Shown: positions 26,301 to 38,005 of the stretch, one piece after another | Layout: each line of letters begins with the position of its first letter | How positions within the stretch are numbered: position 1 is the first letter of the stretch | From: Symbiodinium natans | Lineage: Eukaryota > Sar > Dinophyceae > Suessiales > Symbiodiniaceae | DNA: 64,000 bases | Assembly (NCBI GenBank): GCA_905221605.1 | Contig: CAJNDS010002356.1 | Location: 189,001-253,000 of the forward strand | Direction of reading: 5' to 3' | Made by a program: the position numbers and the translations under genes | Notes under the pieces: model-generated | Seen by the model: the letters and a program-made list of their open reading frames with translations, nothing else | The model's database searches: none | What the model was told of the DNA's origin: nothing

Positions 26301-26526
26301 CAAGTCCGTCTGCATCTGCCAGCAGCCCGAAGGTTGATGCAAAGGAAGCACCCGGACACTGCGCGCCAGATACCAGCCTTGCGATCCTTCGCTCATATTC
26401 TTCGGTCAGCACTTTCAGGCCTGACCGAATCTCCTCAGCAGACTTGGTCAGGTGCAGCTGATGAATACCGACATTGGATGCCGACCTCATGGCCACACGG
26501 GTCGAAAGCCGTCTCGCCGCCCGCAT
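23325..26526 (-). CDS. M3 family zinc metallopeptidase (oligopeptidase A/thimet type)
   Basis: Oligopeptidase that cleaves short peptides. The start chosen is the ATG at 26526 (MRAARRLSTRVAMRS), whose Arg/Ser-rich N-terminus resembles a mitochondrial presequence. Exon 26005..26526 holds the N-terminal helical domain (LSDMWSKTYTRLDLYQ, REELASLDRRCKELAFQ). A GC-AG intron (25830..26004) leads to the exon from 25829 (NINEDCSTVDLSVEELQG, ATRRRMLEARF). A short exon near 25100..25150 (DMVQRLRPLRDAELLQL) is probable. The C-terminal part starts about 24630. It has the zinc site FHELGHAMH (about 24108..24122), the third-ligand region DFLEVPSMALEKFA, GYAWSDVFAADIF and the final FLGREPS, then TAG. An in-frame 126-bp GC-AG intron (23742..23867) must be removed to join ERFMAG to ESRLFAMSIFDLLLH. 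Exons between 24.63 and 25.08 kb are unresolved. Confidence 0.92.
24831..24986. repeat. Interstitial telomere-like (TTTAGGG)n block
   Basis: About 21 units, mostly perfect TTTAGGG with a few variants (TTAAGGG, TTTCGAG, TTTCGGG, TTTAGGC, TTTTGGG). It lies between predicted exons of the M3 peptidase gene. Arabidopsis-type telomere repeats are known in dinoflagellates. Confidence 0.95.
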
Positions 26527-26529
26527 GCG

Positions 26530-27540
26530 CCGACAAACAAATGCGGCTGCCGAGGTAACTTCAGCCAAACAGCATGTGTGTGCATCTAGTCTTGTGCACG
26601 AAACTCTACTGAGCGGCGTTTGTGGTGCGACACGGTGTGTGACGCTTCGGCAAGTCTGACCAGGCTCAGTTTGCAGTGCATGGCCCACAGTCGCATGTAA
26701 GTACATTCTGAGTTCTGCGGGCCGAGATCACATGAGGATGAGGATACGGCAGAGACATGTGACTTGCCTTCAACCCCTTCAACCCCTGCATCCCTGGTAC
26801 CTCGAGGTACGAAGCAGCCTGCTGGGCCATCTGGAGCCGGCCGGCCTGCAGTTCTCAGCGGACGGAAGCAACATGGGCACAACTTGTGCAGCATGCGCGA
26901 GCCCAACAGCCCGAAACCCGTAAGCTCCTAAACCCGAAACCCCTAACCCCTGAAACCCCCAAAGCAACCAAAACCCAAAACCGCCACTCCGGAAAGCGAA
27001 CCTTTGGGCATGCCAGGCTTCTGGGGAGTGGCTAGAGGATTTAAGGTAAAGTGTGTTTGAGGCTTTACGGTCCCCAGATGCCCCCAGTCTAGTCTGGAGT
27101 AGTTCTTGAATTTTCCCTGCGACTTTGTTGCAGAACGCTGGTTGAATTGTTTTTGGTGGTCGAGAGGTATTCCTAGTTTAGGCTCGTATCACAAGAGGGG
27201 TAAGGTTCAGGGTTTTGGTCTGGGTGAGAGGACCAGTTTCAACTTTCTCCATGCACGACGTTTCCGGTACTCCATGCTCTGCCACGATCTACAAGCACAA
27301 GCCCTCAGCAGGCGGTTCCGCGGTGGTAAGGTTGTTAGGACGGATGCGTGAAATTGGTATGCCATGATTGTAAGCATCTTGCAGAGGCATGCTCGTCGGC
27401 CCTTGGCTTCGTCCGCAACTCCACGCCATCTCTGGGAAGGCATAGTCTGTGGCCGCCGGCAGCTCAACGTACGACTCGATGAACGTCTTGGCCTCTGATC
27501 CTACAACCGACACGCAGAAAGTGCGTGTGCCTTCAAGGCC
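26530..27540. other. Intergenic, with degenerate CCCTAAA-like motifs
   Basis: At about 26923..26985 there is degenerate telomere-like sequence on the opposite strand sense (CCTAAACCCGAAACCCCTAA and relatives). A minus frame at about 27395..27545 (TFCVSVVGSEAKTFIESYVE) is protein-like and could be a last exon of the MFS gene; it has no recognised match. Confidence 0.45.
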
Positions 27541-27559
27541 TAAGCTGCGTTGCCGATGC

Positions 27560-29253
27560 GTCGGGGGATAACGCTTTGCAAGCCACTGCCGGTTTGCGCC
27601 TGTCTGCCTTGTCGGCGAAGCAACAACCAAACACAGACGTAGGACAGACTTGCAATGAACAGAAGCCATATCGACGCGCTCAGGATGCCTCAGCCACAGC
27701 GTCATTGTGACAAACACACACACACACAAACACACAGAAAATGAAACAAAGAAACAGCGTAGACAAAGAAACAAAGAACCCAAAAACCGCCTGGCTCCCT
27801 CGGCACCAGGACTTTTGGAGCTGACTTAAGCCCTTTCTCAAGTCAAGACCCAGGCACCGAAGTTCACGGCCAACTGCGAGCAGATGTATGGCGTGGGACC
27901 TCCAAGCAGAGCTGCGGAGAGGTTGTAGCTGATCCCCATGGCAATGACGCGAATTTCGACGGGAAAGGAGCTGTGCATCAGATACGGGTTGCCCCAGGCA
28001 ATCAGACCACCGCCACAAGCCAAAGCTGACTGCGAGAGAAAAGCAGCCCAAAACACCCTCAAGTCAAAAAGGAGGTAAGCCGGAATTGCCAGAACGGCCA
28101 GCAAAGCCATGCCTCTGCGGACAGAAGTCAGGAAGTTGAAATTCCTGCAGCAGGTGGCTATACCAATCATGAAAAGCGAAGGTGCCAGCTGCATGCATGT
28201 GTTCAATTCTGCACCACCAGGCACTGGTGCTTGCGCTGTCAAGGTGCCCTCGTAGACCTGCTGTATCCAGATGAAGTTTTGGTACCACGTCACGGGCGTG
28301 ATGGCCTCAACACCGATCATCAGTAGAATCTCCACTTTCTGCGCCCAAAGGGCTGTCAACAAAGGCTGCGACAGCTGCCCTGACTGCTGGGCTTCTAGGA
28401 ACTCCGAAGGCTCTGCAACTTGCCGCCGCAAGACAACGCCCACAACACCCACGATCAAACCCAGCCAAAAGCAAATCCTCCATCCAACACTCTCCATCGC
28501 CGCTGTGGACAGCACGTTCCGCATCAGCACGACCACCCCAAAGCCAGAGAAGGTGCCCACTGCAACAGACACGGACATTAGAGCACCCGAGATGGTCTTG
28601 TGCCTGCCTGGGGCGTGCTCCATGCTAAAGACCAGGGCACTGACGTACTCTCCTCCTATGGCGATGCCCTGAAGCAAACGCAGGATGACAAGGAGGACGG
28701 CAGAGAGCCACCCGGCCGTCTGGTAAGTGGGCAAGCAGCCGATGAGGAAAGTAGGGAACATCATTAGTAGAATGGACGTCCACCTCAGCAGTAGAAAACA
28801 CAGCTGAAGTTGAAGTACATGAAAGGTAGGGGCGTGCTTGTAGACCACTTCGCACTTTACTTGTAACCCTATGGAACTAAAAAACTAGGGGACTTGAAAG
28901 CGCGGTCATGACCACTTGTAAAAAGTGGCTTCTATCCTAGCCAAAGAATGGTAAACAGAAACTACTGGCGACACTACAGTACTGTGCACAAACCCGAATA
29001 GATTTGTATGTCGGCCCAGTTGCAGTGCGTACTTTCGGCCAAGTCGATCTCCAATCACGCCGATCAGAATTCCACCGACCGGTCGCGATATGTAGCCAGC
29101 TGCAAACGCAAGAAAAGACTGCATCACTTGAACAGATGCATCGTGAGCTGGGAAGAAGTTCTGTCCCAGAAGGTCAGCCAGCGCGGCGTACACCCCGAAA
29201 TCATACCATTCAAGCCAGTTCCCCAAGGCTGCTGCAACAAACTTCTTGTTGAC
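27560..29253 (-). CDS. MFS transporter, metabolite:H+ symporter (MHS/ProP-like) family
   Basis: Twelve-helix secondary transporter. Exon 29024..29253 opens after a CAAACTAG acceptor with VNKKFVAAALGNWLEWYDFG, the first-helix signature of the MHS family, and ends in the loop 2-3 motif GDRLGRKYAL. A 240-bp GC-AG intron (28784..29023) leads to 27838..28783. That exon carries helix 3, RLLQGIAIGGEY, the central loop EPSEFLEAQQ and helices to LGGPTPYICSQLAVNFG, where a GTGCCT donor precedes the stop. A following exon (about 27575..27690, WLLFIASLSYVCVWLLLRR) supplies a last helix. Upstream exons and the start are not found. Known bacterial relatives import osmolytes, dicarboxylates or citrate with protons; the substrate here is not predictable. 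Confidence 0.9.
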
Positions 29254-29775
29254 CTAGTTTGGTCTGACGATTGTGGTACCCCACATTCCCACATTGCTAT
29301 AAGCACAAGGCCCGAAAACGGAAAGTGTAAGACAGAGTTGTCGCTATTGAGACCGGGCCGCAACTCTCTCCTCTTTTACCTGCACGCCGGCAAACTCTGG
29401 GTCGCTGCTCTCGGCCATGCGCAAGGCGAGCCTCTAAAAGGTACAGGCCTATGGCCTATGGCCATTCAAGGACTCAAAAGGACAAATCCTGCGGATGCCA
29501 AAGACACATGTACATGCAATTTTGTGGAACACGTTGTCTGCCCTCGCAACTTCAGTGTGGCCGTTCCTCACACTTAGGATCTGGCGGGAAGACCTTTGCC
29601 ATCTGCCGCGTTTGTGATGTCTACCTGACACATGCACAGGGCGCAGTGGTCCAAACACACCTCACTCCCAAGTGCAAAGGGCGCACCACCGGTCGTTGAA
29701 GCTCCGATACCGGACGCTGCTGCAGCCGCACCTGGCCACGCGTGCAGAAAGCGCAATGCCCATGCAGCTTCTGCG
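29254..29775. other. No gene resolved
   Basis: Expected to hold the 5' exon of the MFS transporter. No convincing frame was found. Confidence 0.35.
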
Positions 29776-29789
29776 TGAAAAGCCTTGAA

Positions 29790-30081
29790 AGTGCTTGCAC
29801 AGAACGCAGAGTTTCGAGACAGAGTGGGGTGTCCAGGTGTCCACCTTCATCTGTGGATCAAAGGCGACTTCAAAGGTCTCCTGGAAAAGTGGTGGCGAAA
29901 CATCACACGGTTTTGCAGCTGCGCGTTCAGCAAGTTCGGTCAGAGCACTCAAAATCACATGCTCCTGCATGGGGTTGATGCTAACCATCTGGGCAGGAGC
30001 AAGCGGAGTCAGCACCTCCACCTCATGGGACGAGTTGGTGAGCTTAGCAGAGAGGTATGTGAGCTCACTGCGTAGTTTCAA
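29790..30081 (-). CDS. Hypothetical protein exon
   Basis: Open minus frame from an ATG at 30081 (MKLRSELTYLSAKLTNSSHE) through LAPAQMVSINPMQE, ALTELAERAAAKPCD and FQETFEVAFDPQMKVDTW. Composition is protein-like, and the frame shares the strand of the surrounding genes. No family was recognised. The 3' limit is unclear: the frame stays open to 29662 but becomes Cys/Arg-rich past about 29790. It may be an exon of a larger gene. Confidence 0.4.
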
Positions 30082-30089
30082 TTGCCACT

Positions 30090-31600
30090 ATCGGCCTTCA
30101 TTTGCAGCGGCTGCGCCGGAGAGTCATTGAAGCGAAAGTGCTGCCCTGTTTGGGACACCTCGAAGCTCCAAATATGCTGAGTGTCTAGAATCGGCTTCCG
30201 CTGCATCATGGGAGTTGCAACAGAGTGTGCTTTCTGATGCACAGAACGCAGAAAAGAGAACGCAGCTACGCAATGGATTGCAGCTCACTCAGCTGCTGAC
30301 AGGCGCTTGTCGCTTCAAGTCTCCCCACCTGGGCATTTGGGTGAGAAAAACATTTGGGTGAGACAAACAAATAGGGTATATAGAACATGACACTCTTGGA
30401 AACACTCTTGGCATTGTGTGGCATTCGCTTATCAGCGTCACTCAGCTCTTGGCTTTAATGACAGGACCGAGCCCTCAGGCAGGCCCTCACTGCTCAGCAA
30501 GACCACCTCGACAAGTTTCAGCAGAAACGGACAAAGAGGGCCTTCGGGGTTCCTTATATGGGTTCCTATGCATTCCCATCAGGATCTCCGCCTCCATGGT
30601 CCAACGCGCTGCGTCGGTGTTCGACGAAGCCAACTGGCCTGTCCACGTGATCGACTGGCTCACTTTCTACACGCATCACACAGGATCTGCTCATATCTGC
30701 TCACTGCGTGGCCTGAAGATTGTCGTGAAGCTTAGCTCAAGGACATTTGCCCTCAAACATGCTTGCTTGAAGCCTGCAATGGCTGCGGCAAATGAAACGT
30801 CACGCCAGTGGCAAAGCTGGATCGAACTGGTCTCTGCAGCCTATTCGGGCTCTAGTCTTACTCGCTCGGAAGTCGAAGCGCAAGTCTGGTTCGAACTCAA
30901 CTAACATGTGGAACTCTGCAGCTATCTGCCATGTGAGTGTCTGAAGCAGTTTCTAACCCTTGGCGAGTCGCACTTGGAAGTGCCCCAGTTTCGAGACATC
31001 AACTGCGAAGTGAAACAGAGGCCATGACGGCTGTCATCATTTTCTACACCTTCTACTGAGCTTACGACTGAAGACCCGAAAGATCTTCCGACATCAGCGC
31101 ATTTCTCCGACGTCCACTTCCGGGTCGGGGGAGCTCAGCGGAAACTGTTCCCCAATGCTTTTTTTATCAGCTCCACGAGAGGAGGGGGGGGGTTCAGAAG
31201 GCGACTCTCACGGCCTGAGATGGGCCGAGGGCCCACGCGCGCTGCGAGGCCGGCTCCTTTTGAGCACAAGATCTTGCGTCATAAAAGGAGCCCCCCCCCC
31301 CTCAAAAAAAAAAAATAATAATAATAATAATAAAAGAACCCGAAAAATGAAGTGTCTAAAACATACAAAGCTGTGGAACCTGGGGTGAAGCCCTTGTGGG
31401 GAACCCTTGCCTGCGGGATCCAGGCCGAGGCGTTGCGTAGGCAGCCAAGGTGCGAGGCTTCACTGCCTCGAGGAGAAAAAGACTTCGAGAAGCTTCTTTT
31501 TTGCTTTTTAGTACACAAGCTGAACCTGGGCATCCACTATATAACTATATCACTATCTCGACTGTCTCAGGGCTTCCCTGTCTCAGCGCTTCCCTGTCTC
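30090..31600. other. No gene resolved; homopolymer and AAT repeat
   Basis: A plus frame at 30416..30904 has no recognisable motif. A simple tract at about 31292..31332 runs C(n), then A(n), then AAT units. Confidence 0.4.
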
Positions 31601-31639
31601 TGCAAATGCCGGGCCTGGCAATCGCGGCGCTCGCGTGCT

Positions 31640-32360
31640 GACATTGGGCAGGCTCTGTGATGCTGTAGCTCCAGGTCCATCTCCTTGTAGGCCAAAACCC
31701 GCTCAAAGCCTAGAAGACGGGCCCAAAAAAAGCCTGTAGGGGCGGTTCCTGGCGCCGCCGCGCTGCAAACCGGAGCCGGCCGCTGCGCTGGCGCTGCAGC
31801 TCGGCCTGAGCGCAGTCTTGGAATGTCTTGGACACATTTTCTCCCAGATTTTTCGGATTTCGGTCCTGGTTCTTGTCCCGTCGCGACTCCTCCAGCTCTC
31901 TCTGCTGCTGCAGCAGAAGCTCCTGGAAGCGACGAAGACAGGATCCAAAAAGTCTCATGCGGCAAACTAAGCTGCCTTTGCCTGTGCCCGCCCCTTCTCT
32001 TGTGAATGTTCGAAATGGCATGCAGATTGATGGGACTTGTTGTGTCAGGCGTGCCCTCGTCCCCAGTTCCGCAAGCGTGATTTCGAGCGATCTATAAGCA
32101 TTCTGCCTCCTCTTGGTGCTGCCGACGCCCTAGCAAACAGATTGCGTTGCACATCCATCCGCTGCGATCATGAGCCTACATGAACATGTATACATCTGGG
32201 ACACAGGCTGGCTTCCAGCTCGGCTTCCTTCCTGGCTAGCCAATCTCGAATGCGTGCCTGAGCAGAGGACAGTTCTCTGCATCGTTCTGCTGCCACGTCA
32301 TACAACCACTTGCCTGCTAGCATGGTGTCATAGCATCCGGCCTGCTTCATTTCCCTGGCT
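31640..32360 (-). CDS. Putative coiled-coil protein, several exons
   Basis: Minus-strand exons rich in Glu, Gln, Arg and Leu: about 32195..32350 (QAGCYDTMLAGKWLYDVAAE, CRELSSAQARIRDWLARKE), about 31800..31960 (FQELLLQQQRELEESRRDKN, then QDCAQAELQRQRSG) and about 31655..31715 (after a TTCTAG acceptor, GFERVLAYKEMDLELQHH). All predict charged helices. No family was recognised. The exon chain is inferred from shared strand and composition, without a homologue to check it. Confidence 0.45.
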
Positions 32361-32508
32361 TCGACATCGCAATCAGGTTTGCACTCATCGACCTCCCGCC
32401 ATGTTTTGACATTTGTGTTGAAGGCTGACGCCGCGTGTAGAATACTGGTGGGGGATTGGCACGGACAACTCTCGTGCTTTTTTTGGCAGCATTAGCCCAC
32501 ATCACATC

Positions 32509-33445
32509 TCACGATGTCTCCTTCAGCAAGACATTGAAAGCATTACGACCATTACCAAATCGAGTGCGCTGTACCAGGAGGTCCTCGTCAACGAAAGCCA
32601 CCTCCCGGGAGATTCTAGAGAGACCACATAGACATGCGATGATACGCCCCACGTGGCTTACATTGCATATGTTGACATGCACCACACTTCTCGAAAGTGT
32701 ACCCACTCAAATGCGCCTCGAAAATCCCAGCACCCGGCGGCAGTGGTAAGTTCAATGCAGGTGCTGGCAGTTGCAGACCAGCCATTTCGGCCAGTCGTGT
32801 GGAGCTGTAGCGAAAGACCAGCTCCACAAGAAACGCATCGTCCATCGGAGTGACAACCTTCCAAGTGCAGTTCACTTCCTGGGTAACCTTGCTGCCAAAA
32901 GGAGAGCAGAAATCGATTTCGTTCTTGGCGAAGCTTGCGGTCAGAAATGACTGCCCAACCCGACCAGTCTGCCATCCTGGTAGAGGCAGGTTCTCCAGAG
33001 AGGTCAAGTCTGGCGAGGATGTGTACACTAACTTCCAGCGACCTCTTAGGAGGTCGCGCCGCATGTTCAAATCCCGGGCTGCCTTGAACTCTAAGGCCAA
33101 GGCATCCACAAGCTCCGCCGCCCTTTTCCGATCTGCATCGCTGGCACTGAATCCGCGGTTGCCCGCAGCCGCAAAGTACAACAAATCGCGCTTACAACTC
33201 CCAAGAGTCCCTGCACCTTCCATGCGTTCGGAAGACACGCTGCGTCTCCTTAGCTGCCTTCGTGACCGAGCAGGTATTCTGTGGGCAAATTGTGCAAGAC
33301 CAACAGCGACAGCCACAGGGGCGAAAGGAGCCCAGTCACTGGCCCTGCTTCTGGCAGGCTCCTGTGATCTCTTGTGGGATGCGACCCGGCTCGGGCAGGC
33401 GAGCGCTTGCCTAATTGCAACCTGTTCTGGATTCGCAAGGGCCAT
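32509..33445 (-). CDS. PAP/fibrillin (plastid lipid-associated) family protein
   Basis: Two-exon gene modelled from start to stop. Start: ATG at 33445 (MALANPEQVAIRQ); the frame further up meets a stop. Residues 1-75 are rich in Ala, Arg and Ser with a hydrophobic patch (APVAVAVGLAQF), as expected for a plastid-targeting leader. The PAP domain follows: KRDLLYFAAAGNRG, RAAELVDALALEF, LRGRWKLVYTSSPDL, GRVGQSF and VELVFRYSSTRL. Exon 1 ends at 32703. A canonical 88-bp GT-AG intron leads to exon 2 (32509..32614), which carries the C-terminal family signature REVAFVDEDLLVQR and ends NVLLKETS. Family members coat plastoglobules or bind plastid lipids. Presence of this gene supports a plastid-bearing organism. 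Confidence 0.9.
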
Positions 33446-33519
33446 GGCAGCGATCGTGAGGCCGGCTGGCAAGGACTCTGGCAGAGCCAAAGGTAGCTAC
33501 ATGGCATAGAGTGCCAGCG

Positions 33520-33530
33520 ACAGCGACAGT

Positions 33531-33564
<34 letters not shown>

Positions 33565-33725
33565 AGAGAGAGAGAGAAGAGAGAGAGAGAAGAGAGAGGA
33601 GAGAGGAGAGAGAGAGAGAGAGCAGGGGAGCGAGAGAGAAGAGAGAGAGAGGAGAAGGAGAGGGAGAGGGAGCGGGAGAGGGAGCGGGAGAGGGAGCGGG
33701 AAAAGGAGAGGGAGGGGGAGACAGC
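33520..33725. repeat. GA-rich microsatellite (GAGA / GGGAGC variants)
   Basis: About 200 bp of purine-only repeat, moving from GAGAGA to GAGAGAAGA to GGGAGAGGGAGC. It lies immediately upstream of the PAP/fibrillin gene on the minus strand. Confidence 0.95.
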
Positions 33726-33892
33726 AGGCAAGCGCACGAAAGAGCACGTAGGGCCTGCTTCGAAAAGGGTTCAAGACTTGATCAGGGAGGCTGTGGCACA
33801 TGCTGTTTATGTTTAGTTTACTAATTCTGGACGACAATGGTTCACCCAGTCCAGGTCACAACATGGCCCTCCGACCTCTTTTGCACCTGCTC

Positions 33893-34678
33893 TCAGCGCG
33901 TTTCGATGAACATGTTCCCCGTAATCTGAAGCCCTGCTTCACGGAGCCATGAAACGACCCCCTCACTGTCCAGCTCGCATCCCTCGTAGGTGGCTTCAGA
34001 ATCATGTCGGGATGTGCCAAACTGGGACTCCAAGGTCGATGCCAGGGACAGCAGGCGTTCAACCAGCCACTCCGCTTTGGCGGAGCGTGTAGGTGCCGCC
34101 TCGGACGCGGCCTCGGCAGGGTCCAAGGCCCTGGCACGGTTGGGTGGCACGTCCGCCGTACGAAGTTCCTCCTCCTGGAGTTCCGCTGTTTCCCAGGGCA
34201 GAGACCGCAAAAAGCGAACGTCTACGATGGCGCCCAGCCGATACAACGATTCCAGGACAGACTCGTCCAAGGGCATCAGTTCTTGCAGGAGCTCATTCGG
34301 ACGGCCAAAAACGACCACTTCGAGAAAGAGACCATCCTCCTTTCGAATGACGGATGCGATTCCAGCGAGGAAGCCAAGCCGCCCTTCTGCGCGCAGCGAG
34401 ATGGTGGCGCAGCTGGCCGCTGCCGAGCTCAAATTAGAGCGGTACGATGCTTTGGGCCCAGGCTTGAGCTGCAGCCTGATGGAGGCCGCGCCCGCCTCTT
34501 TGGTGAGTGCTGTGGAGTATCCCACGACCAGTGCAGGCATCGCACTGCCCATGGCTGCGGCGGCCGCGGCGCGCGCAGCCTCCACGGACACCCGCAAGGG
34601 AAAGCTGTGACTCGCCCGGCCGGTGGGGCACCCAACCAGAGCAGAGTTGTCCGCACAGGAGCTGATCACACCACCCAT
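33893..34678 (-). CDS. Hypothetical protein, possible N-myristoylated
   Basis: Uninterrupted frame of 261 codons starting ATG at 34678. The N-terminus MGGVISSC has Gly2, Ser6 and a nearby Cys, which fits N-myristoylation and palmitoylation. The protein continues with an Ala-rich segment (VEAARAAAAAAMGSAMPALV), a central globular-looking region (LSLRAEGRLGFLAGIASVI, FLEVVVFGRPNELLQELMP) and a C-terminal helical region (SAKAEWLVERLLSLASTLE). No family was recognised. The lack of introns stands out against the other genes here. It could be a real single-exon gene or an exon-rich retrocopy; the frame is long and its composition is protein-like. Confidence 0.6.
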   Translation of the reverse strand: MGGVISSCADNSALVGCPTGRASHSFPLRVSVEAARAAAAAAMGSAMPALVVGYSTALTKEAGAASIRLQLKPGPKASYRSNLSSAAASCATISLRAEGRLGFLAGIASVIRKEDGLFLEVVVFGRPNELLQELMPLDESVLESLYRLGAIVDVRFLRSLPWETAELQEEELRTADVPPNRARALDPAEAASEAAPTRSAKAEWLVERLLSLASTLESQFGTSRHDSEATYEGCELDSEGVVSWLREAGLQITGNMFIETR

Positions 34679-34699
34679 CTTACGAGAGTGGAATGAAGT

Positions 34700-37600
34700 G
34701 GAAAAGAATGTGTTACGCCTCTACCCTCGTGAGTCGATGGATTTACACGTGTAATCCACACTGCTTGGCCAAGTGAGTCGAGCATCTCCATACTGATATC
34801 GAGCCAACTGCAGCAGTCACCATGCAAAACCCACACAGCTCAAGGTCTCAGAATTTCAGCAGTACCGCATGAGCCATCACGACATGCGGTATTAACATAT
34901 GAATACTCTATCGAGAAAACATAACCCTCCTTCATGCAGGCAAGCCAATGCTACACAGGCCGCCTGGGCGACGCGCGCGGCACGGGGTCGGCGCCTGATT
35001 CTCAGCTTATGTCACCAGCCAGTCGGAGTCTGGCCCTGTGACGTGAAGTTGCAAGCGTGCCTTGCACTTCCCGACCGACGCATCAACAAAACATCACTGG
35101 GCCGCCTGTTGCGACAGCGGCAGCTCTAGTTCGAGAATGAAACTCTGCACCTACTGAGTCAGACTTCTCCTATCCATGCTTCACGTGCATCGATGCTATT
35201 CGCATTTCATGGCGGACCCGTTTCTTCGGAGCGGGGGCTCGGCCATGGAGCACATGCAGTTGAAGCAGGTTGAGTCGGCCTTTGGCAAGGCAGATTATGA
35301 CAAGGAAACCGTCCAATGCTTGCTGAGGCTATTGCAGTGCAGTCACACGCCCGCTGTCCTGCAATCAGCAGAGGTGCTATACCCAGACTGACTGGATTAA
35401 CTTTCCACGCCTTCTGCAGCGTAGCGAGGCGCAGGCCCCTGGCAGCTTGAGATCGGGAATGATAGTAAACGTGAAGAGTGCTGCAAACCATGGATGCCTT
35501 CATTGAGGACCCGCCGACGCTCGTAGCTGACGTGCTGCTGCGGGCGGACCTCAGAGTTTGGCCAAGGATTCACAGAGTCTCACAGACGCCACCGGCCAAA
35601 AAAGAAAGTAACAAAGTGAAAGAAACTCTCCTGGGCGGCTGCCATGGCCGTAGTATGCGATTGCAGGACTCCGCATAGGGTGCCTGAGAGCTTGGGGCCA
35701 GGCTCTGAGAATTTGAGAATGAGCTGACACGAGGGAAACTGGCCCGATGCGCTGAGACTGAGATCCTGGCCCCGGGCTCCCACAGGTGGGACGCTGCTCC
35801 TGCACCGAGCAATGATCAACAACGTAAAAGAACCTAGTAAGACGTAGTAGAAGCACCGAAAGCTCAGCCAGTCCTCGCGACGTCTTGGTCGCAGAAATGG
35901 GCCTCTGCGGATGGCAGAGGGGGGAACTTTGCCGACTCTGCCCTCAGCGCTATTCAGCGCTGCAATGCGCTGCACGCCTCGCCACCAAACCTGGAGGACC
36001 TCCGACCCGAAAGGCCGAGGAGGGCCTGCACCAGGCTGACAAGAAAAGGCCCCAACATGCCTCAACAACGAACTCAACGGATCTTAACAGAAAGTGGATG
36101 TGGAGGTTCGCCCTTCTCGTGACCACTCGACCGGAAGCTGCCAAGATAAGGTTCCTTTACTACCACTTTGCTATCGGGATGCTATCGGATGATTGAAAAA
36201 TTCGCCTTACCCTCTCACCAAACATGATGTTTGACATCTTACAAACATTCTGACGCACCGTGACTGGCTCACGCATCCGCCAACAGGTGTCGAAGGCCTG
36301 GCACATAACACGCACGCAAATGGAAGATGCGACTTTGCACCTGCAGAACTTCTGATATCAGGCCTGCGCACTTCAATGCCCTCCAATTGTCCTGGCAATG
36401 GCAAACAGGCTGACCCAGGCTGACCCTGCTAGCCGCACAAGACAAAGACAAACACGGCGGAAGGGCCATCAAAAGAACTCTCAGCCAGGCTCTCACCCGC
36501 TCCATCGAAGGCAGCGCTCCCCTTCGCTCCCAAGGTGTTCCGGTACTGGCGAACTGGCCGGGACAACCACGGCCGCTTTTCCAGCGTGCCCGTGTTGTCG
36601 TAAAGGCTCCTGGGGCAAGTTGGGTAATTGAGGTCTACCTCAATACTCCACCACTGACTCCACCACATCAACATCGACAGACAGAAGCCTGCCCTTTGCT
36701 TACAACTGCTCACCCGAAGCAGCAGAGAAGGATCTCCTGATGGCCCGAACCAAATGCTGAGAGAGACCAAGCTCATTCAACGAAGGGCATTGCCGTGGCG
36801 AAAGCGGTGAAGCAGGCTCGCCCGGCTCGCCTGGCTCGCCCTCCAAGCAACGGTCATGCTGAGCGGCTCCGCAGTGGACTCCACAGCGTGCATCGCTCGC
36901 ATCCATTTCTGGTCCCAGGCCGGGCGACATCTTCTCAGGAGAACCCTGTGTCTGACAGTGTCTGACATGTTTGCCATCGACTGTTGATTAAGCTGCCCGT
37001 TGTCTAGTGAGGCTACATCGACGTGCCCGAAGTGTTTTGTGCCAGGGCTCGCTCACAGATACTCTCCACATCGATTCATTCGAGCAGAACAGAACGAACA
37101 AGCATTTGCAAGGCATTGCGCTGGAACTTGACGAAAGACCAGCGTTGCCACACAGCCCTCTCACCAGCTGTTTCAGCTTGTGCAGGGGACTAAAGATGCA
37201 ATCTCGACAGAAATCGGGTAGTGGCACATGTCGTTTGTTGAGCTCAAGCACAAGGTACACAAACCCTTGAGATCCTGGATGATCTCGTCAGGTGGAAACC
37301 TCAAGGTCAAAAGAAACTGCAGGGCGAGGACAGTTTGGGAAACCTAGTTTCATGATAGCATGCTGCAGAGCAGAATGCACTCACGCACCCCGAAGTCAAA
37401 ACATGGGTTCCCAGTTGGCGATTGTGGTGGGAAAACCCTCGGTTCTGGGACAACCCCAAGGCTGTTGGGGGGAAGCGGACACAAGGTCTTTGCCAGCAAC
37501 TCCTGGTCTTGGTTCTGCACAAGCCGAGCTTCTAAGCCACGAAGACTCTACGAAGACTCTACGAAGACTCCGTGTGTGGACTCGGTTGGAGAACGTCTTG

Positions 37601-37740
37601 GCCCGGAAGCTCCGATGCTGGCAGATTAAACCTGTTGCTCTCACTTCGGAGCACTTTAAACCTGTACGATGCATCGGCTCCGCGTGGTCCTCATAACCAG
37701 TCGTCATTGGCATCCTCCACACGAAAGCAGAAAGCGCAGA
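34700..37740. other. No gene resolved
   Basis: About 3 kb with only short frames on both strands and no recognised motif. Some unresolved exons are likely. Confidence 0.4.
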
Positions 37741-37744
37741 CATG

Positions 37745-38005
37745 CGTGAAAAATTGAAAGTCTGCGAAAGGTGCCTGTGGATCGGAGGCTTCAGCCGGCT
37801 CGCTCTCCGGAGTTTTCGCCTCCATCTCAGCCCTTGGAGCCAATGCTTTCATTCGAATGACTGCAAGTGAACACTCAAAAAGCTGCAAGGAAAGAAGCAA
37901 AGGGCACCACAACGGGAGCACCACAACAGACAGTTGTTTCTGTGAGCCGGGCTTCGTCTTCTGAATGAGCGAGAGTAGGAAGCTCAAGTCAAACCTGTCA
38001 GCTGC
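37745..38005 (-). CDS. Putative exons of an unknown protein
   Basis: Minus frame with an acceptor-like CTGACAG before FDLSFLLSLIQ, and a second stretch after CTTTGCAG reading LFECSLAVIRMKALAPRAE then EAKTPESEPAEASDPQ, ending at a GC donor. The acidic/Pro tail looks like coding sequence. No homologue was recognised, so this is only a candidate. Confidence 0.3.

Noticed and set aside
30416-30904. Plus-strand frame of 162 codons
   Set aside because: No recognisable motif, opposite strand to all neighbouring genes, and frames of this length occur by chance at this base composition.
33511-33816. Arg/Glu-repeat frames over the GA tract
   Set aside because: Pure translation of a purine microsatellite.
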